This document shows positions 1 through 8,618 of a stretch of 64,000 bases of DNA, one piece after another. Each line of letters opens with the position of its first letter. The first letter of the stretch is position 1. The DNA lies in contig NZ_CP094460.1 in NCBI RefSeq assembly GCF_022809715.1, positions 1,302,001-1,366,000 of the forward strand, read 5' to 3'. The translations under genes and the position numbers were made by a program. The notes beneath the pieces were generated by a model, which was given only the letters and a program-made list of their open reading frames with translations, made no database searches and had not been told where the DNA came from. This DNA comes from Burkholderia pyrrocinia. GTDB taxonomy: Bacteria > Pseudomonadota > Gammaproteobacteria > Burkholderiales > Burkholderiaceae.

Positions 1-1
1 G

Positions 2-475
2 CTGAAGCGGTCGGGGATTCATTTTGTTTCGTGTCCGACCGAAAGCATCCACCTGCAGGGGCGTTTCGACACCTACCCGAAACGACGCGGCATTACGCGG
101 GTGGCGGAACTCGATCGCGCCGGCATCAACGTGTGCTTCGGACAGGATTCGATCAAGGATCCGTGGTATCCCGTCGGCAACGGCAACATCCTGCGCATCC
201 TCGACGTCGGCCTGCACGTGTGTCACATGCTCGGTTATGACGACCTGCAGCGATGCCTCGACTTCGTCACCGAGCACAGCGCACATGCGATGTCGCTGGG
301 CGATCGTTATGGCATCGCCGTCGGGCGGCCGGCCAATCTGCTGATCCTCGACGCGGATTGCGACTATGAAGTGATCCGCAAACAGGCAAAGGTGCGAATG
401 TCGCTCCGCGCCGGGAAGGTCATCATGCAGCGCGCGCCTGAACGCATCACCTATCCTGAAGCGGGCACGCGTTGA
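2..475 (+). CDS. codA: cytosine deaminase, C-terminal part (5' end outside window)
   Basis: The visible 157 residues match the C-terminal half of CodA, which deaminates cytosine to uracil in pyrimidine salvage. The run from LKRSGIHFVSCP through HLQGRFDTYPKRRGITRV to the GINVCFGQDSIKDPWYP segment is characteristic; the Asp of GQDS corresponds to the metal/base-contacting Asp of the amidohydrolase fold. The end, with GRPANLLIL and RAGKVI, is the usual composite beta domain. The frame is open from base 2 and stops at 473-475. A RutR-like regulator follows 46 bp downstream on the same strand, which fits a pyrimidine-use locus. The N-terminal metal-binding HxH motif lies outside the window. Confidence 0.93.
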   Translation: MKRSGIHFVSCPTESIHLQGRFDTYPKRRGITRVAELDRAGINVCFGQDSIKDPWYPVGNGNILRILDVGLHVCHMLGYDDLQRCLDFVTEHSAHAMSLGDRYGIAVGRPANLLILDADCDYEVIRKQAKVRMSLRAGKVIMQRAPERITYPEAGTR

Positions 476-521
476 GCGGGCAACGACGACGCCGGTCCGA
501 CAAGCTGGTGGAAGAAAAGCG

Positions 522-1196
522 ATGAACCCGTCCGGGCCGACTGCAGGAACGCCCGGCCGGCCCCACGGCCGGCGGGAAGCGCTGCGCGACACGCTCGAGG
601 CGGCCATTCTCGCCGCTGCCGAGGAATCGTTTTCCACGTACGGCTTCGACGGGAGTTCCGTTGCGACGATCGCGGCGGCCGTCGGCTTGTCGAAGCAGAA
701 CCTGATGTACTACTTCCCCACGAAGCTGGCGCTCTACAAACGCGTGCTGGACGACGTATTGCGCGACTGGCTGGGCAGGATGCGGGAGTTTGCGGCGCCC
801 GATCGCGAGCCCGCGGAAGCGATGTCGGCCTATATCCGGGCCAAACTGGAATTCTCCAGAAATCGCCCGCATGGATCGCGGGTTTTTGCGCTGGAGATCA
901 TCGGCGGCGCAAAGACCTACGGAAAGGAAATCCGCAAGCAACTGATTCCGGTGTTGCGCGACGACATCCGGGTGCTCGAACGCTGGATCGACGCAGGCAA
1001 GGTCAGGCAGGTCGAAACGGAGCACCTGTTCTTCCTGATCTGGGCCGCCACGCAGGCGTATGCGGATTTCGCTCCCCAGATGCTGCTGGTGCTCGGCAAG
1101 CGCACGCTGGGAAGCGACGATTTCGACGCGGCTTACCGTACCATCTCGGGCCTGGTGCTCAACGCGCTGATAACCGAAGACGGAACGAAGGAATGA
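522..1196 (+). CDS. TetR-family regulator, RutR-like
   Basis: This 224-residue protein has a TetR helix-turn-helix at about residues 28-70 (TIAAAVGLSKQNLMYYFPTK) and a C-terminal half resembling RutR: YIRAKLEFSRN, FALEIIGGA and the FLIWAATQAYADFAPQ segment. RutR proteins sense uracil or thymine and control pyrimidine catabolism and transport. The gene follows the cytosine deaminase gene on the same strand with a 46 bp gap, so it probably regulates that locus. The purine-rich GAAGAAAAG just before 522 is a plausible ribosome site. Ligand and targets are inferred from the family and the neighbour only. Confidence 0.85.
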   Translation: MNPSGPTAGTPGRPHGRREALRDTLEAAILAAAEESFSTYGFDGSSVATIAAAVGLSKQNLMYYFPTKLALYKRVLDDVLRDWLGRMREFAAPDREPAEAMSAYIRAKLEFSRNRPHGSRVFALEIIGGAKTYGKEIRKQLIPVLRDDIRVLERWIDAGKVRQVETEHLFFLIWAATQAYADFAPQMLLVLGKRTLGSDDFDAAYRTISGLVLNALITEDGTKE

Positions 1197-1270
1197 CCGC
1201 TTGACCGCCTCCGTCGCCACATGCGCGGCGATCACGGAGGCGTGCCCGGCTACCCGGCAGGATCAGCATT

Positions 1271-1382
1271 CGCCGGGGAGGTGCGGGACGACATCGCGAC
1301 GATATGCGCTTCGCCGTCGTGCGCTCGTCGGGGAAGCGCGGAACGACGTCGCGACGATGTGCGCTTCGCCGTCGTGCGCTCG
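1271..1382. repeat. imperfect tandem duplication of about 56 bp
   Basis: Two adjacent units, about 1271-1327 and 1326-1382, align with a handful of mismatches. Both end in the identical GCGCTTCGCCGTCGTGCGCTCG-type segment, here given only by position (1305-1327 and 1360-1382). They lie in the gap between the convergent TetR-type and glycine-zipper genes. No gene is supported here. Confidence 0.8.
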
Positions 1383-1412
1383 CCCCACTGCTGCTCGACG
1401 GAGACCCGCCGA

Positions 1413-1850
1413 TCAGTCGTCGTGCTTGTAGCGCTTCTTGTTCTTGTGCTTGTTGCCGCGGTAGTAGTCGTTGGAACGCGAGTTGTTGCGCGACACGTGG
1501 CCGCCCAGCGCCGCACCCGCGCCGCCGCCCACCGCGGCGCCGACGAGGCTGCCGGCCGTGCCGCCCATCGCGTTGCCCGCGGCGGCACCTGCGCCACCGC
1601 CCAGTGCGCCGCCGACGACGGCGCCCGTGCGTTCGCGTTTGTTCGACGTCACCGCACCGCCTGCGCCACCGCCCACGGCGCCGCCGATGATCGCGCCCGT
1701 GCTTCCGCCGACCGCGTTGCCGACCGCCGCGCCCGCGACGCCACCCAGCGCGCCGCCCAGTGCATTGTTCGTGTCGCCTGCCACGGCAGGCAGCGACGCC
1801 ACCGCCGTCACACCGACCACCACTGCCATCCCGGCCAATTTCTTCAGCAT
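1413..1850 (-). CDS. glycine-zipper membrane/envelope protein
   Basis: The 145-residue product starts with a signal peptide (MLKKLAGMAVVVGVTAVASLPAVA) and continues with repeated glycine-zipper segments such as GGALGGVAGAAVGNAVGG and AAVGGGAGAALGGH. It ends in a basic, Asn/Lys/Tyr-rich tail (RGNKHKNKKRYKHDD). Gly-zipper repeats usually pack as membrane-embedded helical hairpins in Rick_17kDa/OmpA-like small envelope proteins. I chose 1850 rather than the upstream ATG at 1898 because it is followed directly by the signal peptide and preceded by GGAAAGGG. No catalytic function can be assigned. Confidence 0.8.
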   Translation of the reverse strand: MLKKLAGMAVVVGVTAVASLPAVAGDTNNALGGALGGVAGAAVGNAVGGSTGAIIGGAVGGGAGGAVTSNKRERTGAVVGGALGGGAGAAAGNAMGGTAGSLVGAAVGGGAGAALGGHVSRNNSRSNDYYRGNKHKNKKRYKHDD

Positions 1851-2144
1851 CTGTCTGCCCTTTCCAATTTCTGAGATATCGGTGGGCGAATTTAGCATCT
1901 TTCAGGTAAGCCCATCGTGATAAAGCGTTAAATCGGGCGTTCGCCTGGCAGGAACCGCCGCCGAGCCGAATCCGGCCGGCACGTTCGCCCGCGCCACGAC
2001 GCGACGGACGTTCCGCATCGGCTCCCCGGATTATCCCGGCGCGTTCTTCCTTCCCGCGCCCGCGATCCTGCATTACCATCGTGCGTCCGCCGCGCCTGCC
2101 CACCTCCGGCAAGCGAGCCCAGCCACCTCCCCGTTCCCGCACCG

Positions 2145-2882
2145 ATGCTCGCCCTCGTCATCCTCGCCGGCCTCTGGGCCGGCCTGCAGAACACCCTCGC
2201 GGGCGGCGGCTCGTTCATCACGCTGCCCGCGCTGATCGTGTCGGGCATGTCGCCGCTCGCGGCAAACATCACGTCGACGGTCGCGCTGTTTCCCGCGCAG
2301 GTCACGACGGGCTGGGCGAGCCGAAACATGGTGCGCGGCGCCGGCAAGCTGTCGTTTCGCGCGCTGTTCGCGATCAGCGTGGTCGGCGGCGCGCTCGGTG
2401 GGCTGCTGTTGCTGAAGACGCCTTCGTCGATCTTCTCGCGCCTCGTGCCGTGGCTCGTGCTGTTCGCGACGATCGTGTTCGCGTGGGGCAGCTTTTTCCG
2501 CAAGCCGAGCGAAGGCACCGCACACCTCGGTACCGTCCCCGCCGCGATCTCGCAGTTCATGATCGCGATCTACGGCGGCTACTTCGGCGGCGGCCTCGGC
2601 TTCCTGATGATGGCCACGCTGACGATGGCCGGCCTGTCGCCGCGTCACGCGATGTCGACGAAGAACGCGCTCGCGGGCGTGATGAACGCATCGGCCGTCG
2701 TGCTGTTCGTGACGTCGCCGCAGCTGCACTGGGGCGCGGCACTCGCGCTCGGCGGCGGCGCGATCGTCGGCGGGCTGCTCGGCACGTGGGCGCTGCATCG
2801 CGTGAACGAACGCGTGCTGCGGATCGGGATCGTCTGCATCGGCGCGTTGCTCACCGTCGGGTTGTTCGTCAAACCGATCTGA
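2145..2882 (+). CDS. TauE/SafE family membrane permease (probable sulfite/anion exporter)
   Basis: This 245-residue polytopic inner-membrane protein has about eight hydrophobic segments. It carries the family hallmarks near the N-terminus (AGLQNTLAGGGSFITLPAL, then LAANITSTVALFPAQ) and the repeated half (AIYGGYFGGGLGFLMMATL, ALAGVMNASAVVLF). TauE/SafE members export sulfite, sulfoacetate or other organosulfonates; substrate here is unknown. The gene stands alone, convergent with the NnrU gene downstream. Confidence 0.9.
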   Translation: MLALVILAGLWAGLQNTLAGGGSFITLPALIVSGMSPLAANITSTVALFPAQVTTGWASRNMVRGAGKLSFRALFAISVVGGALGGLLLLKTPSSIFSRLVPWLVLFATIVFAWGSFFRKPSEGTAHLGTVPAAISQFMIAIYGGYFGGGLGFLMMATLTMAGLSPRHAMSTKNALAGVMNASAVVLFVTSPQLHWGAALALGGGAIVGGLLGTWALHRVNERVLRIGIVCIGALLTVGLFVKPI

Positions 2883-3015
2883 TACACGCACACCGTTGCC
2901 GCCGCTGCGGCAGTCATTCCGGTTCAACGCCGGCGGCCCGGCACCAAGCGATGCTGCACGGCGCGATCCTCCATGATTTCCTGCCATGGCTGCCGGTCTG
3001 ACCCGGCGTGCGCGT

Positions 3016-3594
3016 TCAGCCGAACGGCCGCACGCCGATCAGCAGGCCATGCAGGAACAGCGCGAACACGGCCCACGCGACGAGCCCGGCCACGATCGTC
3101 ACCGCGTCGCCCGACAGCTTGCCGGCCGGATAACGAACGCCGTCGCGACGATCGCGCGTACGCGACACGACGAAATCGACGAGCGCCCACACGAAGAACG
3201 CGCCGAACAGCACGACCGCGTGCACCGTGCCGTTCATGAGCAGGTGCGCAACCGCCCAGACCATCACGCCGGCCAGCATCGGATGCCCGACGAGCGTCTT
3301 GATGCGGTTCGCAGGCACATACGACGCGGCGATCAGCACGAACGCGACTGCGGTCAGCATGCCGGTGAGGTGGCGCACGCCGACGGGCGACACCCACAGC
3401 AGCGCCGCGCCCTCGCGCGCGATTCCGTAACCGCGGACGATCAGCACGAAGCCGACGATCGACGCGACCGCATAGCCGGCCTTCCAGCCTTTCTCGCCGA
3501 TTCGCGCGATCATCGCGGAGCGCCAGCCGTCGGCGACGATCCGGATCGAGTGCACACCGAGGAAGATCGCTAAACCGAGAATCAGGACGAGCAT
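3016..3594 (-). CDS. NnrU family integral membrane protein
   Basis: The 192-residue protein has about six predicted membrane segments and the NnrU signature region GHPMLAGVMVWAVAHLLMNG. NnrU was first linked to nitric-oxide/nitrite metabolism in denitrifiers, and a related domain occurs in plant carotenoid isomerase; its biochemical role is not settled. The start at 3594 (MLVLILGLAIF) is preceded by GGAGACAGCCG; the longer frame to 3720 would add only an Arg-rich out-of-character leader. No denitrification genes are nearby, so the role in this locus is open. Confidence 0.88.
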   Translation of the reverse strand: MLVLILGLAIFLGVHSIRIVADGWRSAMIARIGEKGWKAGYAVASIVGFVLIVRGYGIAREGAALLWVSPVGVRHLTGMLTAVAFVLIAASYVPANRIKTLVGHPMLAGVMVWAVAHLLMNGTVHAVVLFGAFFVWALVDFVVSRTRDRRDGVRYPAGKLSGDAVTIVAGLVAWAVFALFLHGLLIGVRPFG

Positions 3595-3987
3595 CGGCTG
3601 TCTCCGTCTGGAATGATGAGTGGGGGAGCGTCCCGCGCGGCGTACGATGCGCCGTTCGCGGAGCCGGCGGCGAGGCCGGCGCGGGTCGCGCCGGGCATGA
3701 GCGCGATCCGCGCCGATCATAAACGCCGGGGCCGCCGTTGTGAAGCATGCAGAATGTGCGGTGCGGCAAGCCTTACGCTCTCGTGCGTCCGATCTGCGGC
3801 CGCCCCGATACCCTCACGTTTACCGTCGATGCCCCCTGCTGTGTCGATATTCGACGCATTGGCGCGGAGGCGACGATGCAGGCGAGCGTACGGCAGCCGC
3901 TGCGCGACGCGCGAATCGCCCGGCGACCGAGTGGTGAGAAAGAAAGGAGAACAGAAATCACGAAGCCGTTGCTTCGCGTGGTCGGCA
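3595..3987. other. intergenic stretch, no supported gene
   Basis: The 393 bp between the NnrU start and the TfoX-like stop carries only overlapping frames with Arg-rich, non-family translations. I see no RNA gene, repeat or clear terminator. The part next to 3594 must hold the promoter of the leftward NnrU gene. Confidence 0.5.
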
Positions 3988-4527
3988 CTAGGATTTCTTA
4001 CGTGTCGATGACGATTTCGAAGCCAATTTGGGCGCCGTTTCGGGAGACGGCTTTGCAGTCCGTTTCGATGCCGGCTTCGATTTCTGCCCCGTCGTCGATT
4101 TTGGCGCGGATTTCGGCGACGCTTTCGGCGCCGCCTTCGATGCCGGTTTCGGCGCTGTCTTCTGCGCCGCCCTCGCCTTGCGCTTCGGCGGCCCCGCCAG
4201 CAGCGCCGCGCGATACGCGCCGCGACACCAGTCGAACAGCGCGCCCGCATCCTCGAGCACGTCGGCCGGCGTCTCGTAGTAGCCCTCGAGCGCGATGGTG
4301 CGCGTGCGTCCCGAATACGAGAACGGCCCCATCCCCGCCGCGACGAATGCCGGACGGTTCACGTCGTCGACACGCAGGAACAGCGACCCGCGCGCCAGGA
4401 AGCCGAACATCACGCCGTCGAGCCGCAGCGCGGCGCCGCTGAAAAACCGCGTGACTTCGATATGGCCGAGGCTCGCGATCTGGTACGCGATCTCCTCGCC
4501 GTGCGCCTTGTCCGCCTGCCAGCTCAT
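3988..4527 (-). CDS. TfoX N-terminal domain protein with Ala/Lys/Pro-rich histone-H1-like tail
   Basis: Residues 1 to about 110 form a TfoX/Sxy N-terminal domain (VTRFFSGAALRLDGVMFGFLARGSLFLRVDD and PFSYSGRT...GYYETPADVLED are typical). Residues 115-179 form a low-complexity tail of PK/SK/AK repeats (KTAPKPASKAAPKASPK and similar) ending SSSTRKKS, like bacterial histone-H1-type proteins. Full-length Sxy/TfoX proteins carry a second TfoX_C domain and regulate competence; this one lacks it. The start at 4527 (MSWQADKAHGEE) is chosen because the domain begins there. The stop of this gene's upstream neighbour (Ldh-type dehydrogenase) is 17 bp away, suggesting co-transcription. Confidence 0.85.
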   Translation of the reverse strand: MSWQADKAHGEEIAYQIASLGHIEVTRFFSGAALRLDGVMFGFLARGSLFLRVDDVNRPAFVAAGMGPFSYSGRTRTIALEGYYETPADVLEDAGALFDWCRGAYRAALLAGPPKRKARAAQKTAPKPASKAAPKASPKSAPKSTTGQKSKPASKRTAKPSPETAPKLASKSSSTRKKS

Positions 4528-4543
4528 CGGCCGCCCTTGTCCA

Positions 4544-5653
4544 TCAAGCGGCGCCGATACAGCGCTGCGTCCACGCATCGAGCGCCGCGTCATCGAAACC
4601 GACTGCCGCCGCACTGCTGCGAATCTGCCGCCACGTCGCGCGATCGACCGGAATGCCGCCGGCGCCGCGCGCGGCGCGGCTCGCCTCCTCCGGCTCGCCG
4701 GGCACCTGCACCGGCACATCGCCCGTCTGCGGCGACGCCTTCGCCCATGCGACGAACGCATCGGCTTCGCGCTCGGCATCGGCCGCGTCGAACGCTTTCG
4801 GATCGATCAGCACCGACAGCATCCCGTTCACGATCGCGCTCGTTTTCTGCAGCGTGTCGCCGTACGTCGTATGCCCGCCGACGAGCGCGCCGCCGAAGAT
4901 CTCGCACATCGCCGCGAGCGCATAGCCCTTGTGCAGCCCGAACGGCAGCAGCGCGCCGAACGGCTGCTCGTGCATCACGGCCGGATCGTCGGTCGGCTGG
5001 CCGCGATGGTCGATCAGCGACCCGGCCGGCACGCGCTTGCCCTGGTTGTGTGCGACGCGCGTCTTGCCGTACGCGATCGCGCTCGTCGCAAAATCGAGCA
5101 GCAGCGGCGGCCGGCCCGCACGCGGATACGCGGCGCAGAACGGGTTCGTGCCGAAGCGCGGGTCGGTGCCGTGCAGCGGCGCGACCAGCAGGTCGCCCGG
5201 CACGTTGACGAAATGGAACGACACGAGCCCCGAGCGCGCGCACTGCTCGGCCCAGTGCCCGATGCGGCCGAGGTGATGCACGTCGCGCAGCCCGATCGCG
5301 CAGATGCCCATGCGCCGCGCGCGCTCGATCCCCTCGACCATCGCCTCGAACGCGATCACCTGGCCGAACCCGCGACCGCCGTCGATCGTCAGCACCGCGC
5401 CGCCGTCGCGGACGATCGACGCGTGCCCGTTCAACTGCAACTGCCCTTCCCGCCACGACGCGACGTAGTTCGGGATCATCCCGATCCCGTGCGAATCGTG
5501 GCCCGCGAGATTCGCGCCGATCAGGTGATCGGCGACGAGCCGCGCTTCGCGCTCGCTGCTGCCGGCCCGTTCCCAGAGTGCCGCGACGAATGCGTGCAGC
5601 GGTTCGGCGCGCATGCGCAGCGGTTCGGTGTCGGGCGTCGGCAGTGCGGTCAT
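4544..5653 (-). CDS. Ldh family NAD(P)-dependent oxidoreductase (malate/lactate/ureidoglycolate dehydrogenase type)
   Basis: The 369-residue protein has the Ldh_2 hallmarks: GHDSHGIGMIPNY with the catalytic-region His, the HHLGRIGHWAEQC segment, the LLLDFATSAIAYGK segment and a late LPFGLHKGYALAAMCEIFGGAL. The family includes delta1-piperideine-2-carboxylate reductase, ureidoglycolate dehydrogenase and sulfolactate dehydrogenase, so the substrate cannot be assigned. The start at 5653 is preceded by GACGGAGCC. It lies between the M20 peptidase gene (62 bp upstream) and the TfoX-like gene, all leftward, so the three may form one transcription unit. Confidence 0.9.
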   Translation of the reverse strand: MTALPTPDTEPLRMRAEPLHAFVAALWERAGSSEREARLVADHLIGANLAGHDSHGIGMIPNYVASWREGQLQLNGHASIVRDGGAVLTIDGGRGFGQVIAFEAMVEGIERARRMGICAIGLRDVHHLGRIGHWAEQCARSGLVSFHFVNVPGDLLVAPLHGTDPRFGTNPFCAAYPRAGRPPLLLDFATSAIAYGKTRVAHNQGKRVPAGSLIDHRGQPTDDPAVMHEQPFGALLPFGLHKGYALAAMCEIFGGALVGGHTTYGDTLQKTSAIVNGMLSVLIDPKAFDAADAEREADAFVAWAKASPQTGDVPVQVPGEPEEASRAARGAGGIPVDRATWRQIRSSAAAVGFDDAALDAWTQRCIGAA

Positions 5654-5714
5654 CGGCAAGGCTCCGTCAGGTCGGATCGGGTTGGGCAATCGGGACGTCG
5701 AACGGCCGCGACGA

Positions 5715-7169
5715 TCAGCGCGCGGTCGCGATCACGTCGGCAACCGCCGCGGTCAGCTTCTTCGCGTACGGCACGTGCAGGAACTCGTTCGGCCCGTGCG
5801 CGTTCGACTTCGGCCCGAGCACGCCGCACACCATGAACTGCGCGGACGGGAAGCCGTCCTGCAGCACGTTCATCAGCGGGATCGTGCCGCCGAGGCCCAT
5901 GTACGCGCAGTCCGCGCCGAAATGGCGGCGCGACGCGGCGTCGAGCGACGACGCGAGCCACGGCGCGAGATCCGGCGCGCTCCAGCCCGTCGCGGCGCCC
6001 GCGTCCGGCTTGAACGTGACCTTCGCGTTGTACGGCGGATCGAGTTCGAGCAGTTCCTTCAGCTGCTGCACGGCCTGCGCGGCATCGACGAGCGGCGGCA
6101 GGCGCAGCGACAGCTTGAACGCGGTGCGCGGACGCAGCACGTTGCCCGCATCGGCGAGCGCCGGCATGCCGGCCGCGCCCGTCACCGACAGCGACGGACG
6201 CCACGTCGAATTCAGCAGCGCCTCGCGCGGATCGGTCGTGGTCGGCAGCACCGGCTTGCCGTCCGCACCGCACGCCCACGGCAGCCCCTTCCATACTGCA
6301 TCGCCGAGGATCGCGGCGGCCGCGTCGGCTTCGCGCACGCGGCTCGACGGGATCTCGCAATGGAACACGCCAGGCAGCAGGTTGCCGTTCTTCGCGTCCT
6401 CGAGACGCTCGAACAACTGGCGCATCACGCGGAAGCTCGACGGCGCGATGCCGCCGTAGACGCCCGAATGGATGCCTTCTTCCAGCACCTCGACCTGCAG
6501 GTCGCCGGACACGAGCCCGCGCAGCGACGTGGTGAGCCACATCTGGTCGTAGTTGCCGGCGCCCGAATCGAGACACACCACGAGCGACACCTGGCCGAGC
6601 CGGTCGCGCAGCGCGTCGACGTACGGCAGCAGGTCGTAGCTGCCCGATTCCTCGCAGGTCTCGATCAGGCCGACGCAGCGCGGCCGCTCGATGCCCTGCT
6701 CGTCGAGCGCGCCGAGCGCCGCGAGGCTCGCGTAGATCGCATAACCGTCGTCCGCGCCGCCGCGGCCGTAAAGCTTGCCGTTCTCGAACTTCGGCGTCCA
6801 CGGGCCGAGGTCCGCGCGCCAGCCGTCGAATTCGGGCTGCTTGTCGAGATGGCCGTACAGCAGGATCGTGTCGGTGCTGCCCGGGCGCGTGGCCGGCGAT
6901 TCGAAGAAGATCACCGGCGTGCGGCCGGGCAGGCGCACGATTTCGAGCTTCAGGCCCTTCACGGGCTGGCGTTCGGCCCACTGCGCGGCATCGGTGACGA
7001 CGCGCTCGAGATAACCGCGCTTCTCCCAGTCGGGATCGAACGCGGGGCTCTTCGCGGGGATCGCGATGTAGTCGGTCAGTGCGTGGAGGATTTCATCGTT
7101 CCACTTGCGCTCGATGAAGGTAACGAGCTTGTCATGGTCGAGGACGGGGGTAGTGTCGACGGAGGTCAT
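5715..7169 (-). CDS. M20 family metallopeptidase (dipeptidase/carboxypeptidase-like)
   Basis: A 484-residue cytosolic zinc peptidase. Metal-site motifs are in order: YGHLDKQPE (His and following Asp), GRGGADDG (bridging Asp), ETCEESGS (catalytic Glu and metal Glu), CLDSGAGN, and the C-terminal NAHGPNEF His. The lid/dimerisation domain lies between about residues 205 and 390. Length and motif set fit the M20 subfamily that includes cytosolic nonspecific dipeptidases. The neighbouring Ldh-type dehydrogenase gene is in the same direction, possibly an amino-acid or peptide catabolic unit. Confidence 0.92.
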   Translation of the reverse strand: MTSVDTTPVLDHDKLVTFIERKWNDEILHALTDYIAIPAKSPAFDPDWEKRGYLERVVTDAAQWAERQPVKGLKLEIVRLPGRTPVIFFESPATRPGSTDTILLYGHLDKQPEFDGWRADLGPWTPKFENGKLYGRGGADDGYAIYASLAALGALDEQGIERPRCVGLIETCEESGSYDLLPYVDALRDRLGQVSLVVCLDSGAGNYDQMWLTTSLRGLVSGDLQVEVLEEGIHSGVYGGIAPSSFRVMRQLFERLEDAKNGNLLPGVFHCEIPSSRVREADAAAAILGDAVWKGLPWACGADGKPVLPTTTDPREALLNSTWRPSLSVTGAAGMPALADAGNVLRPRTAFKLSLRLPPLVDAAQAVQQLKELLELDPPYNAKVTFKPDAGAATGWSAPDLAPWLASSLDAASRRHFGADCAYMGLGGTIPLMNVLQDGFPSAQFMVCGVLGPKSNAHGPNEFLHVPYAKKLTAAVADVIATAR

Positions 7170-7248
7170 GATGGGGGGCCTGGATCGGGCTGACGAAAAT
7201 CCAGATCATACGCCGTTGATCCGCCGTCCGCGCCCCTTCCGCGTGCGT

Positions 7249-8367
7249 TCAGACCGCCTGCGGGAACGCGTCGCGCAGCCCCGCCGCGCAGGCCAGCGCG
7301 TCGTCCCACAGGCGCCGCGTCAGTTCGCCGGCATCCTCTTCGCGCGCGAGCGCCGCGGCCTCGCCCGACCACAGCAGCGAGAAATCGTCGCGGCCCTGCC
7401 GCTCGAACGCACCGCGCAGCGGATCGACCGCGGCCGTCGCAAGCGGGAACGCGGGTGCGAGCGCGCTCATCGGCCCCTGCTCGCGCATGAAGCGCGTCAG
7501 CAGCCCGCGCGCGGGGCGGCCCGTATACAGGTTGGTCACGCGCGTACCGTCGTCGCGCGCCGCACGCACCGCCGCGCGATGCTGCGCCGAGCGGCCGGCC
7601 TGCGGTGTCAGCAGGTAGCCGGTGCCGATCTGCACCGCACGCGCGCCGAGCGCGAACGCGGCCGCGATGCCGCGCCCGTCGGCGATCGCGCCGGCCGCGA
7701 TCACCGGCGCGCGCACCGCATCGACGATCTGCGGCAGCAACGCGAACAGGCCCGGTTGCGCGTGGATGTCGTCGGTCAGGAACATCCCGCGATGGCCGCC
7801 GGCCTCCGCGCCCTGCGCGACGATCGCGTCGACGCCGCGCGCATCGAGCCAGCGCGCTTCCTCGACGGTCGTTGCGGACGAAACGACCCGCGCGCCGGTG
7901 CGCCGCACGCGGTCGAGCAGCATGTCGTCCGGCAGCCCGAAATGGAAGCTCACGACGGCCGGCCGCAACTCCTCGACGACCGCGCACATCGCATCGTCGA
8001 ACGGCGCGCGGCCGGGGCCGCCCTTCACGTCGGCCGGATCGAGCCCGGCTTCCGCGTAGTAGCCGGCGAGCGATGCGCGCCAGCGCGCGTCGACCTCCGC
8101 GTCGGGCGCCGGCGGCGTATGGCAGAAGAAGTTCACGTTGAACGGCGCGGGCGTGCGCGCCCGGATCGCCGCGATCTCCTCGCGCAACTGCTGCGGGCCG
8201 AGCGCCGCGCATGCCAGCGAACCGAGCCCGCCGGCTTCGCACACCGCGATCGCGAGCGGGCTGAAGGACCCGACCATCGGCGCCTGAATTAACGGCAGGC
8301 GGGAAGGCAGCGGCGCACCCGATGCGACGCGTGTGTCGTGGCCGGCAACGGCGGCGGCAGAAGTCAT
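7249..8367 (-). CDS. nitronate monooxygenase (NMO/2-nitropropane dioxygenase family)
   Basis: This TIM-barrel flavoprotein binds FMN and oxidises alkyl nitronates such as propionate 3-nitronate. Motifs are PLIQAPMVGSFSPLAIAVCEAGG near the start, AQGAEAGGHRGMF (FMN phosphate/active-site His region) and GARAVQIGTGYL. I place the start at 8367; the open frame continues to an ATG at 8445, with a weak AACGAG before it, so the start is uncertain. Downstream (79 bp) is the M20 peptidase gene on the same strand. Confidence 0.88.
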   Translation of the reverse strand: MTSAAAVAGHDTRVASGAPLPSRLPLIQAPMVGSFSPLAIAVCEAGGLGSLACAALGPQQLREEIAAIRARTPAPFNVNFFCHTPPAPDAEVDARWRASLAGYYAEAGLDPADVKGGPGRAPFDDAMCAVVEELRPAVVSFHFGLPDDMLLDRVRRTGARVVSSATTVEEARWLDARGVDAIVAQGAEAGGHRGMFLTDDIHAQPGLFALLPQIVDAVRAPVIAAGAIADGRGIAAAFALGARAVQIGTGYLLTPQAGRSAQHRAAVRAARDDGTRVTNLYTGRPARGLLTRFMREQGPMSALAPAFPLATAAVDPLRGAFERQGRDDFSLLWSGEAAALAREEDAGELTRRLWDDALACAAGLRDAFPQAV

Positions 8368-8618
8368 GGCGGGAACCGGAACGGGAGTAACGGAAGCAAC
8401 GATGATACGCGAACGACCATGAACGCGATGCGCCGCCATCGCCATCTCGTTGATTCAGATTTCGTTGAGATTTCTTGAGGTTCGCTCGTCTATTCAATAT
8501 CGTCCACCGCAAGCCACGTCCCGCGATGTCTGTCCGTCATCGAATGCCTGACGAGCCGGCCGGATCGATCTTCACCCACCTTTGACGATGGATTGAAACT
8601 TCCAACCCGAACCCGCTT

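Noticed and set aside
2073..2987. Frames opposite or overlapping the TauE/SafE gene
   Set aside because: Shadow frames of high-GC coding sequence without domain signatures.
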